DNA of 64,000 nucleotides, taken from NCBI GenBank assembly GCA_904830895.1, contig LR882958.1, forward strand, positions 620,001 to 684,000, in the 5' to 3' direction. The stretch comes from Planktothrix rubescens CCAP 1459/22. GTDB taxonomy: Bacteria; Cyanobacteriota; Cyanobacteriia; Cyanobacteriales; Microcoleaceae. Of this stretch, positions 18,209-26,269 are shown piece after piece. Below the pieces are notes generated by a model. It saw only the letters and a program-made list of their open reading frames with translations, did no database searches and was not told where the DNA came from. Each line of letters opens with the position of its first letter. Positions within the stretch are counted from its first letter, which is position 1. A program made the position numbers and the translations under genes.

Positions 18209-18790
18209 CAGTTTACGACTTTGCCAACAGGAAAGTTTCGTATTCCGGGAAAAAAAGTATTAATTAAAGATTCTGGTTATCCTAAAATCGTAGTGATGGA
18301 TGTTACGGAAACAACTATTGAAAGACCGAAAAAAAACAGAAAAAATGTTACTCAGGAAAGAAAAAAAATCACACGCTCAAAATTCAGTTAGTAATTGATC
18401 AAGAAACTAAACAGATTATTTGTACAGATTTTGGACAAGGACATTGCCACGACTTCAGCTTATTCAAAAAAAGTAAAATTCATTTTCACCCCGAAACTGA
18501 TAGCTTACAAGATAGTGGATATCAAGGGATTAAGGATTATCATTTTAATAGCTATGTCCCCAAAAAGAAACCCCAAAATGGCAATCTTTCGGTCTTAGAA
18601 AAGGACTATAATCTAGCTTTAGCTCATCAACGAATTGTGATTGAACACGTTAATCGGAGTCTGAAAATTTTCATAATCTTATCGAGTCGTTATCGGAATC
18701 GTCGCCGCCGTTATGGTCTTCGTTGTAATTTGTTGTCAGCCATTTATAATTATGAGTTGACACTAAGGTCTGAAAGTAAAAGTTTGCTAT
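18209..18790 (+). pseudogene. degraded IS5-family transposase
   Basis: The catalytic C-terminal half of an IS5-type DDE transposase can be read across shifted frames. The pieces are FRIPGKKVL then VVMDVTETTIERPKK (first Asp), DFSLFKKSKIHFHPETD and DSGYQGIKDYHF (second Asp region), and VIEHVNRSLKIF then SSRYRNRRRRYGLRCNL (catalytic Glu region). The 5' third is missing and frameshifts break the rest, so it is inactive. It abuts the truncated gene on the opposite strand. Confidence 0.75.
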
Positions 18791-18837
18791 TATGGCATAG
18801 ATTTTTTTTGCAAGAGGTCTATTTATTATAAACTGTG

Positions 18838-18868
18838 GGTTGGTGCGTGCGCGGAGCTTACGCATCCT
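18838..18868. repeat. GGTGCGTGCG...CTTACGC dispersed repeat
   Basis: A 31-bp copy of the inverted-repeat element that brackets the 17.2-17.5 kb array (TTGGTGCGTGCG, then GAGCTTACGCATCCTAC). The rest of 18791-19022 holds no gene, apart from the probable promoter of the downstream antitoxin. Confidence 0.6.
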
Positions 18869-19022
18869 ACTAATAGCTGCGATCGGATTGGGTGGGGAAG
18901 AGTTGGGCTCTGGGGTCATGCGTCAAAGCTGTAGCAGGTCTGTAAAGATGATTGTAACCAACTCAGGGTAACTCGATAGTATAATCATCTAAATATAGTA
19001 GTGACAATAACTTTACAAGAAT

Positions 19023-19301
19023 ATGGATGTAGAAATTCAACAATTCCCTATTATTCTGGGACAAGGAGGGGAAATTACCATTCCCCAGTTATTACAAGAT
19101 TCTCTCAATGTTAATCAGGGAGATATGCTGGTATTACTTCAGATAGGTAATCTGATTTTGCTTGCTCCAAAACAACCTCAAGTTCCCCAACTAATCGATC
19201 AGATTGTCTCTATTATGGAAAATGAAAATGTAGATTTAACTGATTTATTAGCGGGTTTAGAAACAGAGCGAGAGGCGATTTGGCTGGAGAAACAGGTTTG
19301 A
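19023..19301 (+). CDS. AbrB-fold antitoxin of a PIN toxin pair
   Basis: A 92-residue protein whose N-terminal half matches the swapped-hairpin AbrB/VapB DNA-binding fold (FPIILGQGGEITIPQLLQDSL, GDMLVLLQIGNLILL). The C-terminal half is acidic and helical, as expected for the toxin-binding part. Its TGA shares one base with the toxin ATG (TGATG), so the two are translationally coupled. It probably neutralises the PIN toxin and represses the operon. Confidence 0.75.
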   Translation: MDVEIQQFPIILGQGGEITIPQLLQDSLNVNQGDMLVLLQIGNLILLAPKQPQVPQLIDQIVSIMENENVDLTDLLAGLETEREAIWLEKQV

Positions 19302-19741
19302 TGCGTAGGATATTTGCTGACTCTAGCGTGTTAATTGCCGGATGTGGATCGCGAACTGGAGCTAGTCGTGCTGTGCTGACAATGGCTGAGATTGGTCTTT
19401 TCAAGTTGGTTGTATCCCAGCAAGTTTTGGAGGAATGCGATCGCAACTTACGCAAAAAGTTACCTGCGTCTTTGCCAATTTTTACACAATTGCTGGCTAA
19501 TATTAACCCTGAATTTCAACCCGATCCATCACTAGAAGAATCATTGCGCTGGGCCGATATTATTGAAGCTAAAGATACCCCGATTTTAGCGGCGGCTGTT
19601 CTGGCAAATGTTGACCGCCTGTTGAGTTTAAATACTAAAGATTTTACTGCTGAAGTTGCTGCACAAAGCGGGTTAATGATTCAAACTCCAGCACAATTTG
19701 TTAGAGAAATCCGAGAAATTGTGGAAGAAGGTTTGTCGTGA
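19301..19741 (+). CDS. PIN-domain toxin (VapC-like ribonuclease)
   Basis: A 146-residue PIN protein. FADSSVLIAG gives the first conserved Asp, SQQVLEECDRNL the Glu segment, and DTPILAAAVLANVDRLLSLNTKDF the later acidic residues. PIN toxins are Mg-dependent ribonucleases. I set the start at 19301 (MRRIFADSS) because it overlaps the antitoxin stop by one base and fits the family; an in-frame start 7 codons earlier is less likely. Confidence 0.8.
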   Translation: MRRIFADSSVLIAGCGSRTGASRAVLTMAEIGLFKLVVSQQVLEECDRNLRKKLPASLPIFTQLLANINPEFQPDPSLEESLRWADIIEAKDTPILAAAVLANVDRLLSLNTKDFTAEVAAQSGLMIQTPAQFVREIREIVEEGLS

Positions 19742-19821
19742 AAGTGATTTGATAATGATGAGAAAGAAAAAGGCGATCACACTTAGTTTTGTTCGTAAGG
19801 GCGATCGCGCTTTTGAGTAAT

Positions 19822-20286
19822 TCAGTCTAGCCTCCCGAATTTTTCTTCTCGCTCCCTTGCTTCCTGTTCCTTCCTTTTTTTTTCTTCTGCTTTCTCAATT
19901 GGTTCTAGTTTTAACCTTAAAGACTCTATATGATTGAGCCAAGAACCTATGCGAAAGCAAGAGATACTACGCTGGGAATGATTTATCCCATAAAAGTATA
20001 CTGAAAAAACATTGGTGCCAAGAGATCCTAGATTGATGCTGACATCAGATCCTGTCCTTCCATTATTATGGAGTCTCACATAATGCTTAATCTCAACAGT
20101 GTCATCCTTGTAATTCCACCTATATATTCTTCCGTTATCATCCTCTTCTTCTTCTTCTTCTTCTTTACCAAAACGTCTAGCAAAACTGCGACTGATATTA
20201 TAAACTTCATACAATAGCGATACTTGCCATCCAACTTTTTCATCAAATGTTTCAATTTGTTGCCAGTCGTATTTATTTATTGACAT
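19822..20286 (-). CDS. hypothetical protein with poly-Glu segment, 154 aa
   Basis: A soluble protein starting MSINKYDWQQIETFDEKVGW. It contains a run of seven Glu followed by two Asp (about residues 42-50), an aromatic beta-rich middle and a Lys/Glu/Arg-rich helical C-terminus. No signal peptide, membrane segment or known family is recognised. It lies in an accessory stretch, 200 bp downstream of the next small minus-strand gene, and may be co-transcribed with it. Confidence 0.6.
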   Translation of the reverse strand: MSINKYDWQQIETFDEKVGWQVSLLYEVYNISRSFARRFGKEEEEEEEDDNGRIYRWNYKDDTVEIKHYVRLHNNGRTGSDVSINLGSLGTNVFSVYFYGINHSQRSISCFRIGSWLNHIESLRLKLEPIEKAEEKKRKEQEAREREEKFGRLD

Positions 20287-20487
20287 TGTAATATTTTGAG
20301 ATTTCTTATGTATTTTGTACGTGAATAGTTAGGAATAAACATCGCTGTTCAAAATTATATTTACTCCTAAAACTATAGAAATCTATTTCATCAAGAGATT
20401 AGGCAGTTTTTGTCCTATATCCTCGATAACATAATCAGAAAAACTCGAAGCAAAATGCCTACCTCCACTCTTCATTTGGTAGCCAGA

Positions 20488-20670
20488 TTACCTAGATTGG
20501 TTGTTATACCAATAATGAACATGGTTATCATCTGGATCTGATTCACTGGCAGGTGCTACAAGAAAGCCTATTACAAGACCTGATGATGTATCAACGTTAA
20601 ACTTAACTTGATATCCAGGCAATTCAGAGTAAGTATTCCAATTTTTTGGCCAAACTCGATCTTTTGCCAT
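20488..20670 (-). CDS. small hypothetical protein, 60 aa, divergent from an HTH regulator
   Basis: A 60-residue protein starting MAKDRVWPKNWNTYSELPGY, rich in Trp, Tyr and acidic residues and ending DDNHVHYWYNNQSR. A strong AGGAGG Shine-Dalgarno sits about 7 bases before the ATG. It starts 63 bp from the iteron array upstream of the divergent HTH gene, an arrangement mirrored at 57.9-58.1 kb. It may be regulated by that HTH protein (inference). The family is not recognised. Confidence 0.65.
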   Translation of the reverse strand: MAKDRVWPKNWNTYSELPGYQVKFNVDTSSGLVIGFLVAPASESDPDDNHVHYWYNNQSR

Positions 20671-20732
20671 AAAACACCTCCTAATTTTTTTTCATGCTAG
20701 ACCGATCGTACCGTCTATGTAAAGCGAAAAAA

Positions 20733-20824
20733 GTTGGAAAAAGTTGGATCTTCCTAGAATTGCGATCGACAACTGGTATACAAAGCAAAAAAGTTGGAAA
20801 AAGTTGGGAAAAGTTGGTTATAGT
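20733..20824 (+). promoter_or_regulatory. GTTGG iteron arrays plus -10 box
   Basis: Five GTTGG boxes start at 20733, 20743, 20793, 20803 and 20813. Within each group the step is exactly 10 bp, and the two groups are 60 bp apart, so all boxes lie on one DNA face. A-rich 5-mers fill the steps. A TATAGT -10 element (20819-20824) follows the last box immediately, and the HTH start codon is 28 bp further on. The iterons occupy the -35 position, consistent with control of this promoter by the HTH protein itself (inference). Confidence 0.7.
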
Positions 20825-20851
20825 AACTACAGTTATCTCACCATCCCACCT

Positions 20852-21367
20852 ATGGACAGTCCTCAAATATTGCAATTTGTCGATGAAACTGTCTACACCA
20901 AGACAGGCAAACATCTAAATGACTTGCAGCGAAGGATTATCGGAGGAATACTGAATCGTCAAAAGTATGCTGACGTTGCAGAAACTTATGGCTATAGTGC
21001 CAAACACATTAAGAAAGCTAGTCACGAACTTTTACAAATGTTATCTGATATTTTTGGCGAACAAGTTAAGAAAAGTAATCTTGAATCTGTTTTAGAACGG
21101 CAAATAAATCAAAACATAAATCTTGGTGATTATAATACTTTTCAAAACAATAAAATTAGCTATACTAACAATTGTTCAAATCCTTCTACTCATTCTACTC
21201 CTACCCCAGAGAAAAGTCAGCCCGAAACTCCTGATTTTCATCGCAATAATCAAGCTGATTTTGAAAAAATTGGTAAATTACGGCAATTTGGTTTGAGCGA
21301 CGAGCAAATTGCAGAGATACTAGAGATACCTTTAGAGGTGGTTAAGCAGGTGAACTTCGAGGAGTAA
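20852..21367 (+). CDS. small HTH regulator with VMAP-type N-terminal domain (paralog 1)
   Basis: A 171-residue protein. Residues 1-85 form a helix-turn-helix domain of the type found at the N-terminus of cyanobacterial NB-ARC and vWA-MoxR-associated proteins (FVDETVYTKTGKHLNDLQRR, then DVAETYGYSAKHIKKAS). An Asn/Thr/Pro-rich linker follows, then a second HTH-like helix pair (KLRQFGLSDEQIAEILEIPL). The ATG at 20852 is chosen because homology begins there and the paralog at 58072 starts at the same place. It is probably a DNA-binding autoregulator. Confidence 0.75.
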   Translation: MDSPQILQFVDETVYTKTGKHLNDLQRRIIGGILNRQKYADVAETYGYSAKHIKKASHELLQMLSDIFGEQVKKSNLESVLERQINQNINLGDYNTFQNNKISYTNNCSNPSTHSTPTPEKSQPETPDFHRNNQADFEKIGKLRQFGLSDEQIAEILEIPLEVVKQVNFEE

Positions 21368-21460
21368 GTCTGCCCTATCTCCGAACTTTACTGGAGCGAT
21401 CGCTCTTATTTTTTTTGTTATAATCTAATTCTAACTGATTTATTAGTCGATTTCTAAGCT

Positions 21461-21589
21461 ATGAACACAAAACTCATTGAATCTTTAGTACAAATCATCC
21501 AGGCACTTTCAGAAGAGGAGCAATTGCTAATAAAAGCAAAATTATTTAGCAACATCTCCTATCCTTTACCTCTGGAAATAACGCAGTAA
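21461..21589 (+). CDS. 42-aa antitoxin-like peptide
   Basis: A short frame starting ATGAACACAAAACTC encodes MNTKLIESLVQIIQALSEEE, then QLLIKAKLFSNISYPL. It resembles the N-terminal helix pair of small cyanobacterial antitoxin-like proteins (LIExxxQxIQxLSxEEQxLL). It stops early after 42 residues, and no toxin follows. It is either a truncated remnant or a very small gene. Confidence 0.4.
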   Translation: MNTKLIESLVQIIQALSEEEQLLIKAKLFSNISYPLPLEITQ

Positions 21590-21821
21590 AATAACATGAT
21601 TAATGTTATCCAGTTTCTCAATAATTTGATTAATTCCGAGAATTTGTTGTAATTTTCTCAAATTAGGGATCATGTTTTGTCGCCAGTCAGGGAATAAACG
21701 ATCTTTATTACGCATGAGGCTCCAGAAACCGGTTTTTTTAGAGCATCTGTTGGTCAAAACGAAGTATTTTGGTAAAAAAACCCGGTTTCTTTAATTGGGT
21801 GCGTAAGTCCTGAATATCAGA
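21590..21821. repeat. inverted AGAAACCGG repeat and surrounding non-coding DNA
   Basis: An inverted pair, CAGAAACCGGTTTTTTT (about 21723-21739) and AAAAAAACCCGGTTTCT (about 21775-21791), can form a long imperfect hairpin; such pairs are common in cyanobacteria. A minus-strand frame (21566-21757) with RNKDRLFPDWRQN-like residues may be a gene fragment but cannot be identified. Confidence 0.4.
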
Positions 21822-22622
21822 CTATTTCAAATTCAGAAAATTGTTTAAGGCTGTTACTAATTTTGGCGGCCACCTTCTAACGGTTTTTACCCAATTAATA
21901 TTTTTATATCGAGCATCCAGTCCCACTACAGCTACCCAATTACTTTCGGCTTCTCCTGGTTTTCCAATATCCCATAAACAGGCTGTTAGGGCGGCACGCA
22001 TATCGGCAAAATTAGGATATTTACGCACTAGATTGTTCATGGTTTTTAGGGCTAATTCAGTTTCTCCTAATTGATATAATGTTAAGGCATAATTCCCCCG
22101 CGCAAAGGAATAATTTTTATCTAAATCACTGGCGGTCTGATAATCTAAAAGGGCTGCTGACCATTTTTCCAATCCCGCTTCCGCATTGCCTCGATTATTA
22201 TAAGCCACAGGATCATTAGGGTTAATTGCTAATACCTGATTATAGTCGGCGATCGCTTTTTCCCACTCTCCTAAACCTTCATAAGCCACCCCTCGGTTTA
22301 AATAGGAATCAGGAAAATTAGGAGCTAATTCTATAGATTGATTATAGTCAGAAATCGCCGGATTTAGTTGATTTTGACTAACTCTAACATTGCCTCGGTT
22401 ACTCCACATCGCCGGATTTTCAGGATATTGATCAATAATTTCAGTCCAGTAGGTTTCTGCTTGGGAAAATTGACCCTTTTGAGTAGCAGTAAATGCTTGT
22501 TCAAGTAAGGTATCCAGATCAGAAGATAGGGATTGATTTTCAGCCCCTAGGGGGGTTATATTTCCCCAAGTAAAAATCAGGATACTGAAAAATAGAACTA
22601 TAATTCGGTGAAACCAACGCAT
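21822..22622 (-). CDS. TPR-repeat protein with signal peptide
   Basis: A 266-residue protein with an N-terminal signal sequence (IIVLFFSILIFTWG, cleavage after about residue 27). It carries five or six TPR units from residue 30 to 215 (AETYWTEIIDQYPENPAMWS, AISDYNQSIELAPN, AIADYNQVLAINPND). TPR domains mediate protein contacts, so it is probably an exported scaffold, possibly thylakoid-lumenal or periplasmic. It is downstream of and co-directional with kaiC. Confidence 0.85.
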   Translation of the reverse strand: MRWFHRIIVLFFSILIFTWGNITPLGAENQSLSSDLDTLLEQAFTATQKGQFSQAETYWTEIIDQYPENPAMWSNRGNVRVSQNQLNPAISDYNQSIELAPNFPDSYLNRGVAYEGLGEWEKAIADYNQVLAINPNDPVAYNNRGNAEAGLEKWSAALLDYQTASDLDKNYSFARGNYALTLYQLGETELALKTMNNLVRKYPNFADMRAALTACLWDIGKPGEAESNWVAVVGLDARYKNINWVKTVRRWPPKLVTALNNFLNLK

Positions 22623-22693
22623 TTTAGGTATTAATCAGAACAGGGAATAGGGAATTACGAATTAGGATGGCTATAGTTTAAATCCTTAACAAC

Positions 22694-24256
22694 TTATTCA
22701 TCCAAATCAATTCTCCCTTGAACTCCTTGAATAATTCGAGATAATTCATTCTTTTCATTAACAGAAATTCGGCTAGGAGAACCACTAATAATCCGTTCAT
22801 AATCACGGAAAGAATCCGTAATTACCGGGCCATTCTCACTAATAGTATATTCTCTAATCCCTTTATCATGCCAGGAACCCCGCATTTTGAACACATTCAA
22901 CGCCCGACACATTTCCCCACGAATTTCCACATATTGCAGCATCAAAATGGTATCGGTAATCGTTGAAATATGGGAATCCGTAATAGAATTAGACCCCATA
23001 AATTGATCGGTTGTATTGGTGAAAAATCCCGTAATTTCCTCTTGTTTAGCATAACCAGTCACCCCAATCACAAATTGACGGAAGGCGTTATTACTCACCC
23101 CTCGCGCTAAAGCTGATAAGGAATCAATCGCAATTCGATCAGGTTTAAAGTCGGAAATTTCCGATTTAATAATTTGCAAATGATCTTCTAAACCAGTAGA
23201 TTCAGGATAACTACATAAAATTTTCAGTAAACCTTTGCTTTCCATTTCTTCAAAATCAATTCCCCAGGAACTCGCATTTCTAAATAATTGAGATCGGGAT
23301 TCTTCATAGGCAAATAACAGAGCTCGTTGACCATTTCTACAGGCATTTTCCAGAAAAATACTAACTAATAAAGTTTTACCTGTTCCCGTGGCTCCGGTCG
23401 CCAGAATAATCGAATCTTTGAAGAAACCACCCCCACACATTTTGTCCAGGGTTGTATTCCCAGAAGAAACCCTAACATTAGACGAGCGTTGGGTAAGTCG
23501 CATCGCACCCAAGGGAAAAATACTAATTCCATCATTAGTAATCGTAAACGGATATTCCCCTTTCATGTGGGTTGTTCCCCGTAATTTCAGAATTTCCGCC
23601 GTGCGCCGACGTCGTTCTCCTTCTAAAGCATTTCTCAAAATTACGACATTATCGGAGACAAATTCTTCCACCCCAAACCGAGCCACGGGGCCATATTCAG
23701 CCTCTCGTTCCGTTGTCATAATCGTAGTGGCTCCCACCTGTTTCAGTCGCGCCACCAGTCGAAAAATCTCCCGTCTCACCACTCCAGCACCATCATATTG
23801 TTGGAAGACAGCCGTTACTGAATCAATTGATACTCGTCTAGCTTTATATTTACGAATAGCATATTGAATCCGTTCAATTAATGCAGATAGGTCAAAATTT
23901 CCGACTATATCCTGTCCTTCTGGGTCGGGAGAAGCATCTAAGATAAATAGTTTCCCTTCATCAATTAATTTTTGCAGATCCCATCCAAAACTAGAAGCGT
24001 TTTTAATAATATCTGTGGGTGATTCTTCAAAGGTAATAAAAATCCCTGGTTCATCAAAATAGACAATTCCGTTGTAGAGAAAGTGAACTGCAAATAAGGT
24101 TTTTCCGGTACCTGACGTTCCGCTAACTAGAGTAGCTCTAGCAATAGGCATTCCCCCATGACTAATATCATCAAATCCCTCTATCATGGTGCGGATTTTT
24201 TGCACCCCGGTTAGTTTGCGTTCATTACTTTCGATATCCTGAGAACTTTCAGTCAT
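22694..24256 (-). CDS. kaiC: circadian clock protein KaiC
   Basis: The 520-residue clock ATPase and autokinase. Two RecA-like halves each carry a Walker A (GTSGTGKTLF in CI, GATGTGKTLL in CII). The dual phosphorylation site is intact: in SHISTITDT the Ser falls at residue 431 and the Thr at 432, the same numbering as in Synechococcus. The C-terminal SGSPSRISVNEKNELSRI tail, which KaiA binds, is also present. It is downstream of kaiB, but 254 bp separate them and hold a transposon remnant. No kaiA is adjacent. Confidence 0.97.
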   Translation of the reverse strand: MTESSQDIESNERKLTGVQKIRTMIEGFDDISHGGMPIARATLVSGTSGTGKTLFAVHFLYNGIVYFDEPGIFITFEESPTDIIKNASSFGWDLQKLIDEGKLFILDASPDPEGQDIVGNFDLSALIERIQYAIRKYKARRVSIDSVTAVFQQYDGAGVVRREIFRLVARLKQVGATTIMTTEREAEYGPVARFGVEEFVSDNVVILRNALEGERRRRTAEILKLRGTTHMKGEYPFTITNDGISIFPLGAMRLTQRSSNVRVSSGNTTLDKMCGGGFFKDSIILATGATGTGKTLLVSIFLENACRNGQRALLFAYEESRSQLFRNASSWGIDFEEMESKGLLKILCSYPESTGLEDHLQIIKSEISDFKPDRIAIDSLSALARGVSNNAFRQFVIGVTGYAKQEEITGFFTNTTDQFMGSNSITDSHISTITDTILMLQYVEIRGEMCRALNVFKMRGSWHDKGIREYTISENGPVITDSFRDYERIISGSPSRISVNEKNELSRIIQGVQGRIDLDE

Positions 24257-24319
24257 AAATTTTAAATTTTAAAAAACGTAGCTGATAATAATGCTACATT
24301 TACCACAAAATCTGGAACA

Positions 24320-24460
24320 TTGACACTCCCCCGCCAAGCCAACCTACAAAGGCGGGAGATGGGGTGATCAAATTGAGAAACTATTGTATAGGGGTAAATA
24401 CCGGAACTTGAGGGATTTTCTTTCGTGCATTGGTTGATACGCCTTGGTTGAGAGAACATC
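24320..24460 (-). mobile_element. IS200/IS605-type right-end remnant between kaiB and kaiC
   Basis: Read on the minus strand, the sequence ends in a CCCGCC...GGCGGG hairpin followed by GGAGTGTCAA (24320-24360). A segment with CAACCAAGGCGTATCAACC precedes it, a layout seen in cyanobacterial TnpB-element right ends. No tnpB frame survives. It fills most of the kaiB-kaiC gap (24257-24510). Confidence 0.55.
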
Positions 24461-24510
24461 TTGACTTATGTATTTGTTAACAAACGTTAGCAAAAAAGTA
24501 TCGGCTAGTT

Positions 24511-24813
24511 TCATTCATCCATTAGTTCTTCGTAAAGAAGATCAAGCCCAATTAAGACTTTTTCGCGATCGGACAGATCCCCAATAATTTTCCGCACCGG
24601 GGGAGGTAAAATTTTGGAGAGGGTAGGGGTTGCCAAAATTTTGTCTTCCTCCGCCAGTTGAGGATTTTTAAGCACATCAATCACTTTTAAGGCATAAACC
24701 CCTTGAAATTCCTGTTCTAAGATGTCTTTCAGGGTTTTTAACGCCCTGACTGAATTAGGCGTATTTCCAGCCACATAGAGTTTAAGGACATAAGTTTTTT
24801 GGAGAGGGCTCAT
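24511..24813 (-). CDS. kaiB: circadian clock protein KaiB
   Basis: A 100-residue protein with the thioredoxin-like KaiB sequence ([20 protein letters not shown], then [41 protein letters not shown] and a short acidic tail). KaiB binds phosphorylated KaiC, sequesters KaiA and resets the cycle. The usual upstream neighbour kaiA is replaced by map (29 bp gap). kaiC follows downstream across a remnant-filled gap. Confidence 0.97.
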   Translation of the reverse strand: MSPLQKTYVLKLYVAGNTPNSVRALKTLKDILEQEFQGVYALKVIDVLKNPQLAEEDKILATPTLSKILPPPVRKIIGDLSDREKVLIGLDLLYEELMDE

Positions 24814-24844
24814 AGATTTTTAGGGGTTAATAAGTAACATCCAC

Positions 24845-25609
24845 TTAGTCTGCTAGGGTGAGAATCTCCACACCTGTTTCTGTAACCGCAACGGTATGTT
24901 CAAATTGGGCGGAGAGTTTTTGATCCTTGGTGATAGCCGTCCAACCATCTTCTAGGACTTTGGCTTCCCAAGTCCCTTCATTAATCATGGGTTCGATGGT
25001 AAAGACCATCCCCGGACGTAGACGTTTTCCTTTTCCCCGTTTTCCATAGTGGGGAATTTGGGGGGCGGTATGAAATACCGTATTCACCCCATGACCGACA
25101 AAATCCCGGACGACGGAAAAGCCCTGGGCTTCGGCATATTCTTGAATAGCTGCCCCAATATCCCCCACCCGTCCATCGGGTTTAACGGCTTCAATTCCTC
25201 GCCTTAAACATTCTTCTGTGACTTCGACTAATTTTTGGGCAATGGCCGAAGGCGTCCCCACAAAAAAGGTGCGAGACACATCACCATAATAGCCGTCTAG
25301 GATGGGGGTAACATCGACATTGATAATATCCCCGTCTTTGAGAATCTGTTTGGCGTTGGGGATACCATGACAGATGACTTCATTAACGCTGGTACAGATT
25401 GATTTGGGGAATCCATGATAGCCCAATGGGGCACTGCGAGCGCCATGTTCCTGTGTCCAGCTTTCGGCTTCATCGTTGAGTTCTAGGGTGCTCACCCCAG
25501 GTTTAATCATCGGTTCGAGATAATTTAACAGTTGCACCGCCAGACGTCCGGCTTGGCGCATTTTTTCGATTTCTCGACTGGATAAAAGAACAATTGTTTC
25601 ACTGCCCAT
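24845..25609 (-). CDS. map: type I methionine aminopeptidase
   Basis: Removes the N-terminal Met from nascent proteins. The 254-residue enzyme has the five metal ligands of the pita-bread fold: Asp in NVDVTP, Asp in YYGDVSRTF, His in DFVGHGVN, Glu in FTIEPM and Glu in QFEHTVAV. There is no N-terminal zinc-finger extension. The length is normal. It is followed by kaiB in the same direction. Confidence 0.95.
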   Translation of the reverse strand: MGSETIVLLSSREIEKMRQAGRLAVQLLNYLEPMIKPGVSTLELNDEAESWTQEHGARSAPLGYHGFPKSICTSVNEVICHGIPNAKQILKDGDIINVDVTPILDGYYGDVSRTFFVGTPSAIAQKLVEVTEECLRRGIEAVKPDGRVGDIGAAIQEYAEAQGFSVVRDFVGHGVNTVFHTAPQIPHYGKRGKGKRLRPGMVFTIEPMINEGTWEAKVLEDGWTAITKDQKLSAQFEHTVAVTETGVEILTLAD

Positions 25610-25686
25610 TTGTTTGTTAAAAATCTGGATGTGTCTCGCAGGTTATCAGCGTTTCTACTACGATATCATAAAAATAACCACAAATA

Positions 25687-26103
25687 CTAATCAACGTGGA
25701 AATGATAAATAATTTCACCGTTTGATTTTTGTTCAAATTTGCCATTTAACTCTTGAGATTTTTTATCTAAAAATAATTTAGCTTCGAGTCGGGATAAATG
25801 GGTATATTGAGCTAATTTTTGGATACTAATTTCCCCTCCTTGAACTTTAACTAAATGCCAAAAGATAGAACTAATCCGTCGAGAACGAGCTTGATTTTTT
25901 TGACGGCGTTCTTGATACCATTCCCATGCGACCCATCCCCCAATTCCCAAGGAAGGTAAACCTAAAATTAATCCCCCTAAAATAATACTGAGTCTACCAT
26001 CAGCAGTTGAATTAGGATTAATTAATTCCGTGGCGATCGCTAATAAACAACCCATTCCCACCGGAACTAATAAACTCGCTGTGATTACCTTCAGGAACTG
26101 CAT
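25687..26103 (-). CDS. two-TM membrane protein with winged-helix-like C-terminus
   Basis: A 138-residue protein with two hydrophobic helices (VITASLLVPVGMGCLLAIA and IILGGLILGLPSLGIGGWVA). A basic linker and about 60 cytoplasmic residues follow (GEISIQKLAQYTHLSRLEAK), resembling a small winged helix. The function is unknown. It is co-directional with map, 77 bp upstream of it. Confidence 0.7.
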   Translation of the reverse strand: MQFLKVITASLLVPVGMGCLLAIATELINPNSTADGRLSIILGGLILGLPSLGIGGWVAWEWYQERRQKNQARSRRISSIFWHLVKVQGGEISIQKLAQYTHLSRLEAKLFLDKKSQELNGKFEQKSNGEIIYHFHVD

Positions 26104-26182
26104 CGTTTTTCCTCCCCACCGAGAGAGCGTGGAACACCATTAAAGCCGTATTAGCGGGGGGAGCACCGGGAGCAGGGGGAGC

Positions 26183-26262
26183 AAACTATTGCTTATTGCT
26201 TATTGCTTATTGCTTATTGCCTATTGCCTATTGCCTGTTGCCTGTTCCCTGTTCCCTTTTGT
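26183..26262. repeat. heptanucleotide tandem repeat (TTGCTTA-type)
   Basis: About ten 7-bp units change gradually along the array: TTGCTTA, then TTGCCTA, TTGCCTG and finally TTCCCTG. It is a short tandemly repeated repetitive (STRR) element of the kind known from filamentous cyanobacteria, lying in the chlM to 25687-gene intergenic space. Confidence 0.8.
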
Positions 26263-26269
26263 GTGTCTC

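Noticed and set aside
23388-23867. 159-residue plus-strand frame inside kaiC
   Set aside because: Antisense to the conserved KaiC reading frame; no independent support.
24257-24510. A hidden kaiA or small gene between kaiB and kaiC
   Set aside because: Only a transposon-end hairpin and short frames are present; nothing resembles KaiA, which is about 180-300 residues long.
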